Positions 1 to 8,442 of a stretch of DNA of 9,893 bases are shown here, one piece after another (the first letter of the stretch is position 1; every line of letters starts with the position of its first letter). Position numbers and translations under genes: made by a program. The stretch spans positions 1 to 9,893 of the forward strand of contig JAEDNF010000039.1 of the NCBI GenBank assembly GCA_016302655.1, read 5' to 3'. The stretch is from Oscillospiraceae bacterium (lineage in GTDB: Bacteria; Bacillota; Clostridia; Oscillospirales; Ruminococcaceae). The notes beneath the pieces were generated by a model. The model did no database searches. It was not told where the DNA came from and saw nothing but the letters and a program-made list of their open reading frames with translations.

Positions 1-8
1 TTTTTATT

Positions 9-33
9 CCACCGCTTCAAGCGGTGGTTTATT
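9..33 (+). terminator. Intrinsic terminator of a convergent gene left of the window
   Basis: Perfect inverted repeat CCACCGC (9-15) and GCGGTGG (21-27) around TTCAA, followed on the plus strand by TTTATT. The arms can be drawn as 9 bp if the loop is closed to one base. The minus-strand reading is followed by AATAAAAA, which is not a U-tract, so orientation points to a plus-strand gene ending before position 1. That gene is inferred and not seen. Confidence 0.6.
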
Positions 34-50
34 GTGCTGAAGCTACAATC

Positions 51-86
51 AGGGGCAGTAAGTTTCAGCTTACTGCCCTTTTAATT
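51..86 (+). terminator. Second intrinsic terminator, convergent to uvrA
   Basis: Ten-base-pair perfect stem, GGGCAGTAAG (53-62) and CTTACTGCCC (69-78), loop TTTCAG, followed by TTTTAATT on the plus strand. The flanking A51-G52 and T79-T80 could extend it to 12 pairs. This is a good rho-independent terminator in the plus direction, in tandem with the one at 9-33. On the minus strand the same stem is followed by CTGATTG, so it would be only a weak end signal for uvrA, whose stop lies 18 bases beyond the U-tract. Confidence 0.7.
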
Positions 87-105
87 ATCACTGTACTATC
101 CGAAG

Positions 106-2958
106 TTATTCAAGCGTCAACTGCTCGCTTCGGTCAACGCCGAGAAGCGGCGCTAAATATCTGCCCGTATAGCTTATCGGGTTTGCCGCTACCTGCTCGG
201 GAGTGCCGGTCGCAATGACGGTACCGCCGCCGTTTCCTCCCTCGGGACCCATATCTATGATATAGTCTGCGGTTTTTATTACATCAAGATTATGCTCGAT
301 AACAAGCACGGTATTTCCGCCGTCGGTCAGCTTCTGAAGCACATCAATGAGCTTGTGAACATCGGCGGTATGAAGACCTGTTGTAGGCTCGTCAAGAATA
401 TACACGGTCTTTCCCGTTGCACGCTTAGACAGTTCGGTGGCAAGCTTTACTCTCTGCGCCTCACCGCCCGAAAGCGTGGTTGCAGGTTGTCCTATCTTGA
501 TATATCCAAGTCCTACATCATAGAGTGTCTGGAGCTTGCGCTTTATCTTCTCGTGGTTTTCAAAGAAGGTTATACCCTCCTCAACCGTCATTTCAAGCAC
601 ATCATAAATGCTCTTGCCTCTGTAATGCACTTCAAGCGTTTCACGGTTGTAGCGTTTACCCTTGCAGACTTCACACGGAACATATATATCGGGCAGGAAG
701 TGCATTTCGATCTTGTTTATGCCGTCTCCCTCGCACGCCTCGCATCTTCCTCCCTTGACATTGAAGGAGAATCTGCCGCTTGTATATCCTCTCATCTTTG
801 CGTCGTTTGTTGAAGCGAACAGATCACGGATATCGTTGAATACGCCTGTATAGGTCGCAGGGTTGCTCCTCGGAGTCCTGCCTATCGGGGACTGATCTAT
901 CGCAATCACCTTATCGAGATGTTCTATTCCCTCAAAGGTATCAAAAGCACCCGGCTTAATCCTTGCACGGTTCAGCTTTCCTACAAGGTGCTTGTATATT
1001 ATCTCATTTACAAGAGAGCTCTTGCCGCTTCCCGATACGCCTGTAACGCAGGTGAATATTCCGAGCGGAATCTTTGCGGTAATGTTTTTGAGATTGTTTT
1101 CACGGCAGCCTGTAACGGTAAGCCATTTTTTACCCGGCTTTCTGCGCTGCTCGGGAACTTCTATCTTAAGCTTACCGGTAAGATACTGTCCTGTCACGGA
1201 GCGCTCGCACTTCATAATATCGTCAAGCGTTCCTGCGCAGATAACTTCGCCGCCGTGTACTCCTGCACCCGGACCGATATCAACGATAAAATCCGCCGCA
1301 CGCATAGTGTCCTCATCGTGTTCAACTACAATCAGCGTGTTTCCGAGATCCCTCAGTTTTTTCAGCGTGGCTATCAGCTTATCGTTGTCTCTCTGGTGAA
1401 GTCCGATACTCGGCTCGTCAAGGATATACAGCACGCCCATAAGACTACTGCCTATCTGGGTAGCAAGACGGATACGCTGACTCTCGCCGCCCGACAGCGT
1501 TCCTGCCGTCCGTGAAAGCGTGAGATATTCAAGTCCTACGCTGCTCAAAAATCCGAGACGCTCCTTTATCTCTTTGAGGATACGCTCTGCAATCATCATT
1601 TCACGCTCGGACAGTTTTATTCCTTTGACAAAATCAAGCGCTTCGACTATGCTCATATCGCAGAATTCATTGATATTCTTGCCGCAAATCGTAACGCACA
1701 GAGCTTCTTTTTTAAGCCTTTGTCCGTGACAGTCGGGGCAGACAGCCTCGCCCATATACTGCGCAATATCTTCTCTTGAATATACGCTGGTGGTTTCCTT
1801 ATAGCGTCTTTCAAGGTTATTTATAACGCCCTCAAACGCAGTCATATACATTCCGCCGCCCTGCTCACGGCTGCGGACTACCTTTATCTTTTTGTCGCCT
1901 GTTCCGTAAAGTACCGCATTCAGCTGTTCCTCAGAAAGCGTCTTTACCGGCTGATCTACGCTGAAGCCGTACTCGCTTGCTATAGCGTCGAAATACATCT
2001 GAGCTATTGTTCCGTCGGCATACTTCCAGCCGCTTGCCTTAATTGCATTTTCTCTTATACTAAGGTCACGGTTGGGCAGTATAAGGTCAACATCTATCCT
2101 TCTGAATACGCCGAGACCTGTACAGGTCGGACACGCACCGAAAGGATTATTGAACGAGAACATTCTCGGCACAAGCTCTTCCATGCTTACTCCGTGCTCA
2201 GGGCAGGCATAGTTCTGTGAAAAGCTGAGTTCTTCGCCGTCTATTACATCAATTATGATAAGTCCGCCCGAAAGGTTGCCTGCAATTTCTATACTGTCGG
2301 ATAAGCGTGATCTGATATCTTCCTTCATAACAAGACGGTCAACAATTACCTCTATGTTATGCTTTTTGTTCTTGTCCATTTTTATCTGCTCGGACAAGTC
2401 GTAGATTATCCCGTCGACACGCACCCTTGCGTATCCCTGTTTTATCAGGTCTTCAAGCTCCTTGCGGTATTCGCCCTTTCTTCCTCTTACTATCGGCGCA
2501 AGTATCTGGAACTTTGTACGCTCGGGAAGCTCCATGATCTTATCAACGATCTGGTCAACCGTCTGCTGTTTTATCTCCTTGCCGCACACGGGACAATGAG
2601 GTATTCCCACTCTTGCATAAAGCAGTCGCAGATAGTCGTATATCTCTGTGACGGTACCGACTGTGGAACGGGGATTCTTCGATGTGGTCTTCTGGTCGAT
2701 AGATATTGCGGGAGAAAGTCCCTCGATGCTGTCTACATCCGGCTTTTCCATCTGACCGAGAAACATCCTCGCATAAGAGGACAGGCTTTCTATATATCTT
2801 CTCTGTCCGTCTGCATAGATTGTGTCGAATGCTAAAGACGATTTTCCCGAGCCGGAGAGTCCCGTCATAACTATCAGCTTATCACGGGGCAATTCTATAT
2901 CAATATTCTTAAGGTTATGTTCTCTTGCACCCTTGATTACTATTTTATCTATTCCCAT
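106..2958 (-). CDS. uvrA: UvrA, excinuclease ABC subunit A (damage-recognition ATPase)
   Basis: UvrA is the DNA-damage sensor of nucleotide excision repair. As a dimer with UvrB it scans DNA in the cytoplasm, uses two ABC ATPase modules, and loads UvrB at the lesion. The 950-residue length is normal for the family. Visible motifs, in order: first Walker A GLSGSGKS (33-40); CPVC pair (122-125); CPEH plus CPTC zinc module (252-255, 276-279); CPDCHG (407-412); ABC signature LSGGESQR (488-495); Walker B ILDEP (512-516); second Walker A GVSGSGKS (640-647); C-terminal zinc finger with C739, C742, C762 and C765; second signature LSGGEAQR (829-836); second ILDEP (854-858). The ATG at 2958 is the only possible start, because an in-frame TAA precedes it directly. 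Its GGAG Shine-Dalgarno is unusually far away (14 nt). It is the last gene of radC-uvrB-uvrA, 27 bp after uvrB. One oddity is His in place of the usual Cys in the CPEH pair. Confidence 0.98.
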   Translation of the reverse strand: MGIDKIVIKGAREHNLKNIDIELPRDKLIVMTGLSGSGKSSLAFDTIYADGQRRYIESLSSYARMFLGQMEKPDVDSIEGLSPAISIDQKTTSKNPRSTVGTVTEIYDYLRLLYARVGIPHCPVCGKEIKQQTVDQIVDKIMELPERTKFQILAPIVRGRKGEYRKELEDLIKQGYARVRVDGIIYDLSEQIKMDKNKKHNIEVIVDRLVMKEDIRSRLSDSIEIAGNLSGGLIIIDVIDGEELSFSQNYACPEHGVSMEELVPRMFSFNNPFGACPTCTGLGVFRRIDVDLILPNRDLSIRENAIKASGWKYADGTIAQMYFDAIASEYGFSVDQPVKTLSEEQLNAVLYGTGDKKIKVVRSREQGGGMYMTAFEGVINNLERRYKETTSVYSREDIAQYMGEAVCPDCHGQRLKKEALCVTICGKNINEFCDMSIVEALDFVKGIKLSEREMMIAERILKEIKERLGFLSSVGLEYLTLSRTAGTLSGGESQRIRLATQIGSSLMGVLYILDEPSIGLHQRDNDKLIATLKKLRDLGNTLIVVEHDEDTMRAADFIVDIGPGAGVHGGEVICAGTLDDIMKCERSVTGQYLTGKLKIEVPEQRRKPGKKWLTVTGCRENNLKNITAKIPLGIFTCVTGVSGSGKSSLVNEIIYKHLVGKLNRARIKPGAFDTFEGIEHLDKVIAIDQSPIGRTPRSNPATYTGVFNDIRDLFASTNDAKMRGYTSGRFSFNVKGGRCEACEGDGINKIEMHFLPDIYVPCEVCKGKRYNRETLEVHYRGKSIYDVLEMTVEEGITFFENHEKIKRKLQTLYDVGLGYIKIGQPATTLSGGEAQRVKLATELSKRATGKTVYILDEPTTGLHTADVHKLIDVLQKLTDGGNTVLVIEHNLDVIKTADYIIDMGPEGGNGGGTVIATGTPEQVAANPISYTGRYLAPLLGVDRSEQLTLE

Positions 2959-2985
2959 TTATCTTTTGTCATCTCCGTTAACAGC

Positions 2986-4944
2986 TTATTTTTGTTCCTG
3001 AAGTTCTTTTATCTTGTCACGCAGATATGCGGCGTGTTCAAAGTCAAGCAGTTTTGCGGCATTCTTCATCTCTGCCGTATACTGCTTTATAAGCGACTCA
3101 CGCTCTGCCTTTGTATATTTTCTCTTTTTGTCTTTATCCTTGCCTGTGGATATCTCAAGCACCGCCCTTACATCCTTGACTATCGTCTTGGGCGTTATGC
3201 CGTGCTCCTCGTTATACTTCATCTGTATCTCACGGCGGCGGTTAGTCTCGCTCACTGCTCTTTCCATACTGTCGGTGACGGTATCGGCGTACATAATTAC
3301 CTTGCCGCCTGCATTTCTTGCCGCCCTGCCTATCGTCTGGATAAGCGATGTTTCACTTCGTAAAAAGCCCTCTTTATCGGCGTCAAGTATTGCAACGAGC
3401 GATACTTCGGGAAGGTCAAGTCCCTCTCTGAGGAGGTTGATTCCTACCAGTACATCAAACACGTGCATACGCAGATCCCTTATTATCTCCATACGCTCTA
3501 TTGAATCGATGTCGTGGTGCATATAGCGTATCTTTACGCCGAGCTTTTCATAATAAGCGGTAAGATCCTCCGCCATCTTCTTGGTGAGAGTGGTTATCAG
3601 CACGCACTCGCCCTTCTGTGTACGCTCGTTTATCTCGGAATAAAGGTCTTCTATCTGTCCTGCAACAGGCTTTATCTCGACAAGCGGATCGAGCAGACCG
3701 GTAGGACGGATCACCTGCTCTGCGGTATTTACGGCATGGCTCTTTTCGTATTCGCCGGGAGTAGCCGAAACATAGATCACCTGATTTATCATTGAGGAAA
3801 ACTCGTCAAAGTTCATCGGTCTGTTATCATAAGCAGACGGAAGGCGGAAGCCGTAATCGATAAGGTTTTTCTTGCGGGCAAAATCTCCGCCGTACATTCC
3901 TCTTACCTGCGGCAAAGTCACATGGCTCTCGTCAATGAACATAAGAAAGTCTTTAGGGAAGTGGTGCATAAGAGTTATGGGAGAGCTTCCCGGCGCTCTT
4001 CCCGCAAGCACTCTTGAGTAGTTCTCAACACCCTTGCAGGTGCCTATCTCACGGAGCATCTCCATATCATAGCGTGTGCGCTGTTCTATTCTCTGCGCTT
4101 CGATCAGCTTATGATTGTCGGTAAAGAACTTTACCCTTTCCTCCATCTCGGCTTCAATCTCATTCAGCGAGTTTTCAAGCCTTGCCTTGCTTACGATATA
4201 GTGCGACGCAGGGAAGATAGCCACATGAGAAAAGCGGCGCTTTACTTCACCCGTCACTACATCTATCTCGGATATTCTGTCGATCTCATCTCCGAAAAAT
4301 TCTATCCTTATAGCCTTGTCCGAGGTGCTTCCTGCCGGGAATATCTCAAGCACATCTCCTCTTACCCTGAACTTGTTGCGGACAAAGTTCATATCATTGC
4401 GCTCATACTGTATCTCAACAAGCCGCTTAATGATGTCGTCACGGCTTCGCTCCTGTCCCTCACGGACAGACAGCATATTCTCACGGTAGTCCTCGGGACT
4501 GCCCAAGCTGTAGATACAGCTTACACTTGCTACGATTATCACATCACGGCGCTCTGCCAAAGCGGCTGTTGCCGAGTGGCGCAGACGGTCTATCTCATCG
4601 TTTATTGCGCTGTCCTTTTCGATATATGCGTCTGTCGAAGGGATATATGCCTCAGGCTGATAATAGTCGTAATAGCTGACAAAATACTCCACCGCATTAT
4701 CGGGGAAAAACTCCTTGAACTCACTGCAAAGCTGTGCCGCAAGCGTTTTGTTATGAGCGAGTATTAGCGTCGGTCTGTTGACTTTTTCAATGATATTTGC
4801 CATAGTAAAGGTCTTGCCCGAGCCGGTAACGCCGAGCAGTACCTGCTCTTTATTGCCGTTTATAACGCCGTTTGCAAGGCTGTCTATAGCCTGCGGCTGA
4901 TCGCCTGTCGGCTTATAATCGGATTTTAACACAAACCTGTCCAT
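2986..4944 (-). CDS. uvrB: UvrB, excinuclease ABC subunit B (damage-verifying helicase-like protein)
   Basis: UvrB receives the lesion from UvrA, inserts its beta-hairpin between the strands to verify damage, and recruits UvrC for the dual incision. The protein has 652 residues, the usual length. Visible landmarks: Walker A GVTGSGKT (38-45); the aromatic beta-hairpin [12 protein letters not shown] (91-102) and following acidic segment; Walker B DESH (338-341); SATPGEYE (393-400); the helicase arginine motif near IGRAARN; and a C-terminal UVR motif (about 615-650) that contacts UvrC. The ATG at 4944 has AAGGAG five bases upstream. That Shine-Dalgarno overlaps the TAA of radC, and the intergenic gap is only 9 bp, so the two genes are likely co-transcribed and translationally coupled. 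uvrA follows after 27 bp. No uvrC is in the window. Nothing in the sequence suggests damage to the gene. Confidence 0.98.
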   Translation of the reverse strand: MDRFVLKSDYKPTGDQPQAIDSLANGVINGNKEQVLLGVTGSGKTFTMANIIEKVNRPTLILAHNKTLAAQLCSEFKEFFPDNAVEYFVSYYDYYQPEAYIPSTDAYIEKDSAINDEIDRLRHSATAALAERRDVIIVASVSCIYSLGSPEDYRENMLSVREGQERSRDDIIKRLVEIQYERNDMNFVRNKFRVRGDVLEIFPAGSTSDKAIRIEFFGDEIDRISEIDVVTGEVKRRFSHVAIFPASHYIVSKARLENSLNEIEAEMEERVKFFTDNHKLIEAQRIEQRTRYDMEMLREIGTCKGVENYSRVLAGRAPGSSPITLMHHFPKDFLMFIDESHVTLPQVRGMYGGDFARKKNLIDYGFRLPSAYDNRPMNFDEFSSMINQVIYVSATPGEYEKSHAVNTAEQVIRPTGLLDPLVEIKPVAGQIEDLYSEINERTQKGECVLITTLTKKMAEDLTAYYEKLGVKIRYMHHDIDSIERMEIIRDLRMHVFDVLVGINLLREGLDLPEVSLVAILDADKEGFLRSETSLIQTIGRAARNAGGKVIMYADTVTDSMERAVSETNRRREIQMKYNEEHGITPKTIVKDVRAVLEISTGKDKDKKRKYTKAERESLIKQYTAEMKNAAKLLDFEHAAYLRDKIKELQEQK

Positions 4945-4949
4945 TATTG

Positions 4950-4955
4950 CTCCTT
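4950..4955 (-). promoter_or_regulatory. Shine-Dalgarno of uvrB overlapping the radC stop
   Basis: AAGGAG on the minus strand, 5 nt before the uvrB ATG. Its first two A bases belong to the radC TAA stop codon (4954-4956). This overlap is typical of translational coupling and argues that RadC and UvrB are produced together. Confidence 0.8.
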
Positions 4956-5676
4956 AAACATCGTTCCAGATATCCGGAAGTATTCCATTCTCACGCATTG
5001 AAAGACTGCCGTGCATACCTACTATTATATGGTCGGCAAGGTATATGCCTGCCTTTTCAAGCAGATTATAAAGGTTTCTCGTCATCAGTTTGTCTTCGTT
5101 TGACGGCATCTCACTGCCCTTGGGATGATTATGCGCTAAAACTACGATGGGACATCTTTTCTGCACAGCCTTTTCAAGAAGGCGCATCATATCGGGATGT
5201 ACCTGTTCAAGCGCACCGGTGCTTATTATCTCCTGTGATACAAAGCAATACTCACCGTCAAGAAACAGCATTCTCAGCTGTTCGGTATCGGCAAAGCGGA
5301 AAAGCCCCGTACAATAATCCCTGACAGCGCCCGACGCACCGAGCATTTCACCCTTTTGGACGCTTTCGCTGAGCATACGCTCAATATTGGCACGAAGTAC
5401 CATTATCATCTGCGCTGTTGCCGCACCTACGCCCTCAACCTCGGACAGTTCCTTCTCGCTTGCCGAAAATACGCCGCTGAGCGAGCCGAATTTATCAATA
5501 AGTCTGTGTGCTATAGGATTGGTGTCGCATTGCTTATATGAGCTGTACAGCATCATTTCAAGCAGTTCGTGGGATTCAAATCCCTCGCCGCCCCGATCAC
5601 GAAGGCGGTTTAACATACGCTCTCTGTGTCCCGAATGGACATTATCTTTTACGGCGATATTAACCGCCTCCTTCAA
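4954..5676 (-). CDS. radC: RadC-family JAB/JAMM-domain protein
   Basis: RadC proteins combine an N-terminal helix-hairpin-helix region with a C-terminal JAB/JAMM fold. They were linked to DNA repair historically, but the molecular activity is unsettled. Here the N-terminus has the HSGHRERM motif (14-21) seen in clostridial relatives. The HhH-like segment FGSLSGVF...EVEGVGAATA covers about 63-88. The JAMM motif is H182, H184 and D195 in HNHPKGSEMPSNED, followed by the conserved LADHIIVG (213-220). The putative metal ligands are intact, so the domain looks active. Coordinates use the longest reading, from TTG at 5676, but this TTG has no Shine-Dalgarno upstream. A perfect AAGGAGG lies inside the first codons (5667-5673), 8 nt before an in-frame ATC at 5658, so the true start may be that ATC. 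The next ATG (5616) would cut off the conserved GHRER motif and is unlikely. First gene of radC-uvrB-uvrA. Family identity is secure; the start is not. Confidence 0.92.
   Translation of the reverse strand: MKEAVNIAVKDNVHSGHRERMLNRLRDRGGEGFESHELLEMMLYSSYKQCDTNPIAHRLIDKFGSLSGVFSASEKELSEVEGVGAATAQMIMVLRANIERMLSESVQKGEMLGASGAVRDYCTGLFRFADTEQLRMLFLDGEYCFVSQEIISTGALEQVHPDMMRLLEKAVQKRCPIVVLAHNHPKGSEMPSNEDKLMTRNLYNLLEKAGIYLADHIIVGMHGSLSMRENGILPDIWNDV
5667..5673 (-). promoter_or_regulatory. Perfect Shine-Dalgarno at the start of radC
   Basis: AAGGAGG on the minus strand, lying after the TTG (5676) that opens the longest radC reading and 8 nt before an in-frame ATC (5658-5656). It also lies inside a seven-codon upstream ORF, ATG at 5683 to TAA at 5660. 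That stop ends one base before the ATC. The only standard in-frame start nearby is the upstream TTG, so the site argues for a non-standard start codon or an unusual initiation arrangement. Confidence 0.6.
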
Positions 5677-5683
5677 TCACCAT

Positions 5684-5711
5684 AAGGCTGTGTATATTAC
5701 TACACAGCCTT
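5684..5711 (-). other. Stable hairpin between ilvD and radC
   Basis: Perfect 11-bp stem, on the plus strand AAGGCTGTGTA (5684-5694) and TACACAGCCTT (5701-5711), loop TATTAC. On the minus transcript it is followed by ATGGTG, with no U-tract beyond the two U of the stem, so it is a poor intrinsic terminator. If transcription starts from the TATAAT at 5727-5732, the hairpin sits near the 5' end of the radC-uvrB-uvrA mRNA, 10 bases before AAGGAGG. It could end the ilvD transcript, protect the repair mRNA, or affect radC initiation. Confidence 0.6.
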
Positions 5712-5726
5712 TCGGGTAATAATCTG

Positions 5727-5732
5727 ATTATA
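5727..5732 (-). promoter_or_regulatory. Candidate -10 box for radC-uvrB-uvrA
   Basis: A perfect TATAAT on the minus strand in the gap between ilvD and radC. The -35 is weak: ATTACC at 16-bp spacing shares only three bases with TTGACA. A weak -35 overlapping a dyad (5748-5761) would suit a regulated or activator-dependent promoter. Support is the hexamer and location only. Confidence 0.4.
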
Positions 5733-5747
5733 ACTTAAATCGCATAT

Positions 5748-5761
5748 CGGTAATTGTACCG
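5748..5761. promoter_or_regulatory. Palindromic candidate operator upstream of the repair operon
   Basis: Inverted repeat CGGTA-ATTG-TACCG, 5-bp perfect arms around 4 bases, located where the -35 element of the radC promoter would be. It does not match the Gram-positive LexA box GAAC-N4-GTTC. It could be an operator for another repressor or a short RNA stem after ilvD. A 5-bp dyad can also occur by chance. Confidence 0.3.
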
Positions 5762-5772
5762 GATAAAGCTTA

Positions 5773-7431
5773 TCAGTCTACAAATACTGCGCCGGTATTT
5801 GAGCTTGTAACGAGCTTTGCATAACGCTTAAGATAGCCGTCAAGCTGTCTTTCGGGGGGATTAACGCCCTTTGCCTTACGCTGTGCTATAGTCTCCTCGT
5901 CAACAAGCAGTTCTATGCTTCTTGCAGGGATATTTATATGAATCTTGTCGCCGTTCTCAACATAAGCGATAAGTCCGCCGTCTGCCGCTTCGGGAGAAAC
6001 ATGACCTACAGCCGCACCTCTGCTGGCGCCGCTGAAACGGCCGTCTGTGATAAGAGCAACGCTTCCGTCAAGTCCCTTGCCGACGATAGCCGCAGTAGGT
6101 GCGAGCATTTCGGGCATTCCGGGACCGCCCTTGGGACCTTCATAACGGATAACAACAACATCACCGGGGATTATCACATTGTTCAATATTGCGTCGCAGG
6201 CAGCCTGCTCACCGTCAAATACCTTTGCGGTGCCTGTGAAGTCCATCATCTCGGGCTTTACTGCGCCCTGCTTTACAACAGAACCGTTTTCTGCAAGATT
6301 ACCGCTTAAGATAGCGATACCGCCGTCTTTTCTGATAGGATTCTCGCAGGTGTGGATTATTGTGCCGTCAGCCGCAGGAGCTTTTGCTATTCTGTCAGCC
6401 TGTGTGCCGGATACTGTCAGTACGCTTGTATCAACATGGTTGCCTTTTGCCAGTTCCTTGATAACGGACTGGATACCGCCCATATCGTTAAGGTCGGTTA
6501 TAAATACATCGCTTGCAGGATTCAGCTTTGCAAGCTGAGGTGTTACCTTGCTCATAGCGTCGATATCGGAAAGGCTTATATCTACTCCTGCCTCATGTGC
6601 GATCGCAAGCAGATGAAGAACGGTATTGGAAGAAGCGCCGATAGCCATATCGGTTGCAAGGGCATTCATCATATTCTTCTTTGTTATGATATCCTTAGCG
6701 CAGATGTTCTCTTTAACGAGTTCTACTATTCTTTCGCCCGTTTCTTTTGCGAGTCTGCGGCGAGCCGCATTAACAGCAGGCTCTGTGCCTGACTTCGGCA
6801 GTGAAAGGCCTATCGCTTCGGTAAGGCAGTTCATCGAGTTTGCGGTATACATACCCGAGCAGGAACCGCAGGTGGGGCAGGCGTTGTTCTCATAGTCAAG
6901 CAGAACATCCTCGCCAATAGTGCCGTTTGAATACTGACCGATAGCTTCATATATCTCGTTGTAGCCGACTCTCTTACCCTGTACTCTGCCGGGGTTCATA
7001 GGACCGCCGCTTACGAATATTGCGGGGAGATTCATTCTTGCCGCCGCCATTATCATACCGGGAACAATCTTGTCGCAGTTCGGGATAAATACGATACCGT
7101 CAAGAGGGTGTGCTGTAAGCATAACTTCAATGCTGTCGCAGATAAGCTCACGGGAGGCAAGAGAATATCTCATACCTCTGTGGTTCATAGCAAGACCGTC
7201 GCATACGCCTATGGTGAAAAACTCAAAAGGAACGCCGCCTGCGTTTCTGATGCCGTCTTTTACCTGTCTTGATATCTCGTGCAGATGCGAATGACCGGGT
7301 ACATAGTCGCTTGCGGCGCAAACAACCGCAATAAAGGGCTTGTGCATCTCGCTGTCGGTTACGCCCAGCGCCTTTAATAATGCCTTGTGCGGTGTTCTGT
7401 CAACGCCGCTTTTGATAAGATCGCTTCTCAT
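5773..7431 (-). CDS. ilvD: Dihydroxy-acid dehydratase
   Basis: This cytoplasmic iron-sulfur enzyme dehydrates 2,3-dihydroxy-isovalerate and 2,3-dihydroxy-3-methylvalerate to the 2-oxo acids that precede valine, leucine and isoleucine. The IlvD/Edd family signatures are clear: NCDKIVPGM (118-126, candidate cluster ligand C119), [11 protein letters not shown] (184-194, candidate ligand C191), VCDGLAM (76-82), [10 protein letters not shown] and ITDGRFSG near the C-terminus. The position equivalent to the first cluster Cys of the plant-like [2Fe-2S] subgroup reads VPGH (44-47), as in E. coli IlvD, so it belongs with the E. coli-like subgroup. At 552 residues it is the shorter form common in Bacillota and archaea. 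The ATG at 7431 has two GGA-type sites upstream (AAAGGA, spacing about 10 and 15). It lies 31 bp after the ROK kinase, so it is probably the last gene of manA-ROK-ilvD. No other ilv or leu gene and no T-box leader is visible. Confidence 0.97.
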   Translation of the reverse strand: MRSDLIKSGVDRTPHKALLKALGVTDSEMHKPFIAVVCAASDYVPGHSHLHEISRQVKDGIRNAGGVPFEFFTIGVCDGLAMNHRGMRYSLASRELICDSIEVMLTAHPLDGIVFIPNCDKIVPGMIMAAARMNLPAIFVSGGPMNPGRVQGKRVGYNEIYEAIGQYSNGTIGEDVLLDYENNACPTCGSCSGMYTANSMNCLTEAIGLSLPKSGTEPAVNAARRRLAKETGERIVELVKENICAKDIITKKNMMNALATDMAIGASSNTVLHLLAIAHEAGVDISLSDIDAMSKVTPQLAKLNPASDVFITDLNDMGGIQSVIKELAKGNHVDTSVLTVSGTQADRIAKAPAADGTIIHTCENPIRKDGGIAILSGNLAENGSVVKQGAVKPEMMDFTGTAKVFDGEQAACDAILNNVIIPGDVVVIRYEGPKGGPGMPEMLAPTAAIVGKGLDGSVALITDGRFSGASRGAAVGHVSPEAADGGLIAYVENGDKIHINIPARSIELLVDEETIAQRKAKGVNPPERQLDGYLKRYAKLVTSSNTGAVFVD

Positions 7432-7462
7432 ATTTTACTTTTCCTTTCCTTTGAAAAAATGT

Positions 7463-8416
7463 TTATTTCCTGCCGAGCATTGCGCTTCCTATCATGCCTG
7501 CTTCATTTGCAAGCGTGCAGATAACTATCTCGGTATTTTTTGTATTATTCTTTGAATATATCTGCTGTGCCACCAGCTTTTTAAGCGGTATCAGCAGATT
7601 GTCTCCCTCGTTGCAGACTCCGCCGCCTATGCAGAGGATATCCGGCTGGAATACATTTATCACATTGGTTATGCCGCAGGCGAGGTACTTGATATACTTA
7701 TCGACAACTTCTTTTCCCTCGGGGTCTCCGAGCTTTGCCGCATTAAAGGCTGTCCTTGCAGATATCTTGCCGTCGTGGTCTACCATCTCATGCAGTCTGC
7801 CTGTGGGGTATTTCTCAATCATCTCTCTTGTCATACGGATAAGACCTGTAGCCGATGAATAAGCCTCAAAACAGCCGTTTCTGCCGCAAGTGCAGGGAGC
7901 GCCGTCAACCTCTACTACCGTGTGACCTATCTCTCCGCCTGCGTTATTTGAGCCGCTGTATATCTCGCCGTTTATGATGATTCCTGCGCCGACTCCCGTT
8001 CCGAGAGTAAGCACAACTGCATTCTTTGCGCCTTTTGCCGCTCCTGCGAGATACTCTCCGTATGCCGCAACATTTGCGTCATTTTCAAGGATTATCTTTT
8101 TACCGGCAAAGTGCTGTTCCAGATCCTTTGCAAGCGGTACATTTTCCCAGTGAAGATTGTTTGAATACAGCACCGTACCGTTTTCATTGTCCATTGTGCC
8201 CGGACAGCCGACTCCGATAGTCTTTATCTTGTCGATGTCTTCACCCGAAAGCTGAACTGCCTGTTCAACAGCGTCGATTATTACCGATACAACGCTCTTG
8301 TATCCGTCTGCCGCTTTTGTCTTCAGCGAAACTTTGGAAACGAGCTTTGCCGTTTCATCAACAACGCCTGCCTTTATATTCGTGCCGCCGATATCAACGC
8401 CGATATAATACTTCAT
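7463..8416 (-). CDS. ROK-family sugar kinase, probably glucokinase
   Basis: ROK kinases phosphorylate a hexose at the 6-position with ATP in the cytoplasm. The 317-residue protein has the N-terminal phosphate-binding DIGGTNIKAG (8-17), the catalytic-base motif ENDAN (111-115, D113), the adenosine-side GTGVGAG (139-145), and the ROK zinc site made of H165 in GEIGH and C175, C177 and C182 in CTCGRNGC. There is no N-terminal helix-turn-helix, so it is a kinase and not a NagC/XylR-type repressor. It most resembles Bacillota glucokinases (GlcK), but ROK members also use mannose, fructose or N-acetyl sugars, and substrate cannot be read from motifs. Its position directly after manA (26 bp) makes mannose or a broad hexose range plausible. 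The ATG at 8416 has AAGGGAG 5 nt upstream. All catalytic and zinc residues are present. Confidence 0.93.
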   Translation of the reverse strand: MKYYIGVDIGGTNIKAGVVDETAKLVSKVSLKTKAADGYKSVVSVIIDAVEQAVQLSGEDIDKIKTIGVGCPGTMDNENGTVLYSNNLHWENVPLAKDLEQHFAGKKIILENDANVAAYGEYLAGAAKGAKNAVVLTLGTGVGAGIIINGEIYSGSNNAGGEIGHTVVEVDGAPCTCGRNGCFEAYSSATGLIRMTREMIEKYPTGRLHEMVDHDGKISARTAFNAAKLGDPEGKEVVDKYIKYLACGITNVINVFQPDILCIGGGVCNEGDNLLIPLKKLVAQQIYSKNNTKNTEIVICTLANEAGMIGSAMLGRK

Positions 8417-8442
8417 AATATCTCCCTTCCGATTAAAAACCG

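Noticed and set aside
24..218. 64-codon plus-strand open frame at the left edge
   Set aside because: It starts inside a terminator stem, crosses a second terminator and runs into the uvrA 3' end in antisense.
292..2835. Several plus-strand open frames of 60-200 codons opposite uvrA (for example 292-813, 919-1515, 2359-2835)
   Set aside because: All lie inside the intact uvrA frame. Long antisense frames are expected from its codon use.
4111..4767. 218-codon plus-strand open frame opposite uvrB
   Set aside because: Antisense shadow of a well-conserved uvrB frame. The translation has no recognisable motif and no convincing ribosome-binding site.
5677..5772. Search for a LexA box (GAAC-N4-GTTC) before the repair operon
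   Set aside because: Not present in the gap. The only dyad there has a different sequence and is reported separately.
5938..6792. Plus-strand open frames opposite ilvD
   Set aside because: Shadows of the intact ilvD frame, with no family resemblance.
7432..7462. Possible T-box or leader attenuator before ilvD
   Set aside because: Only 31 bp separate ilvD from the preceding gene, with no stem-loop, so there is no room for one.
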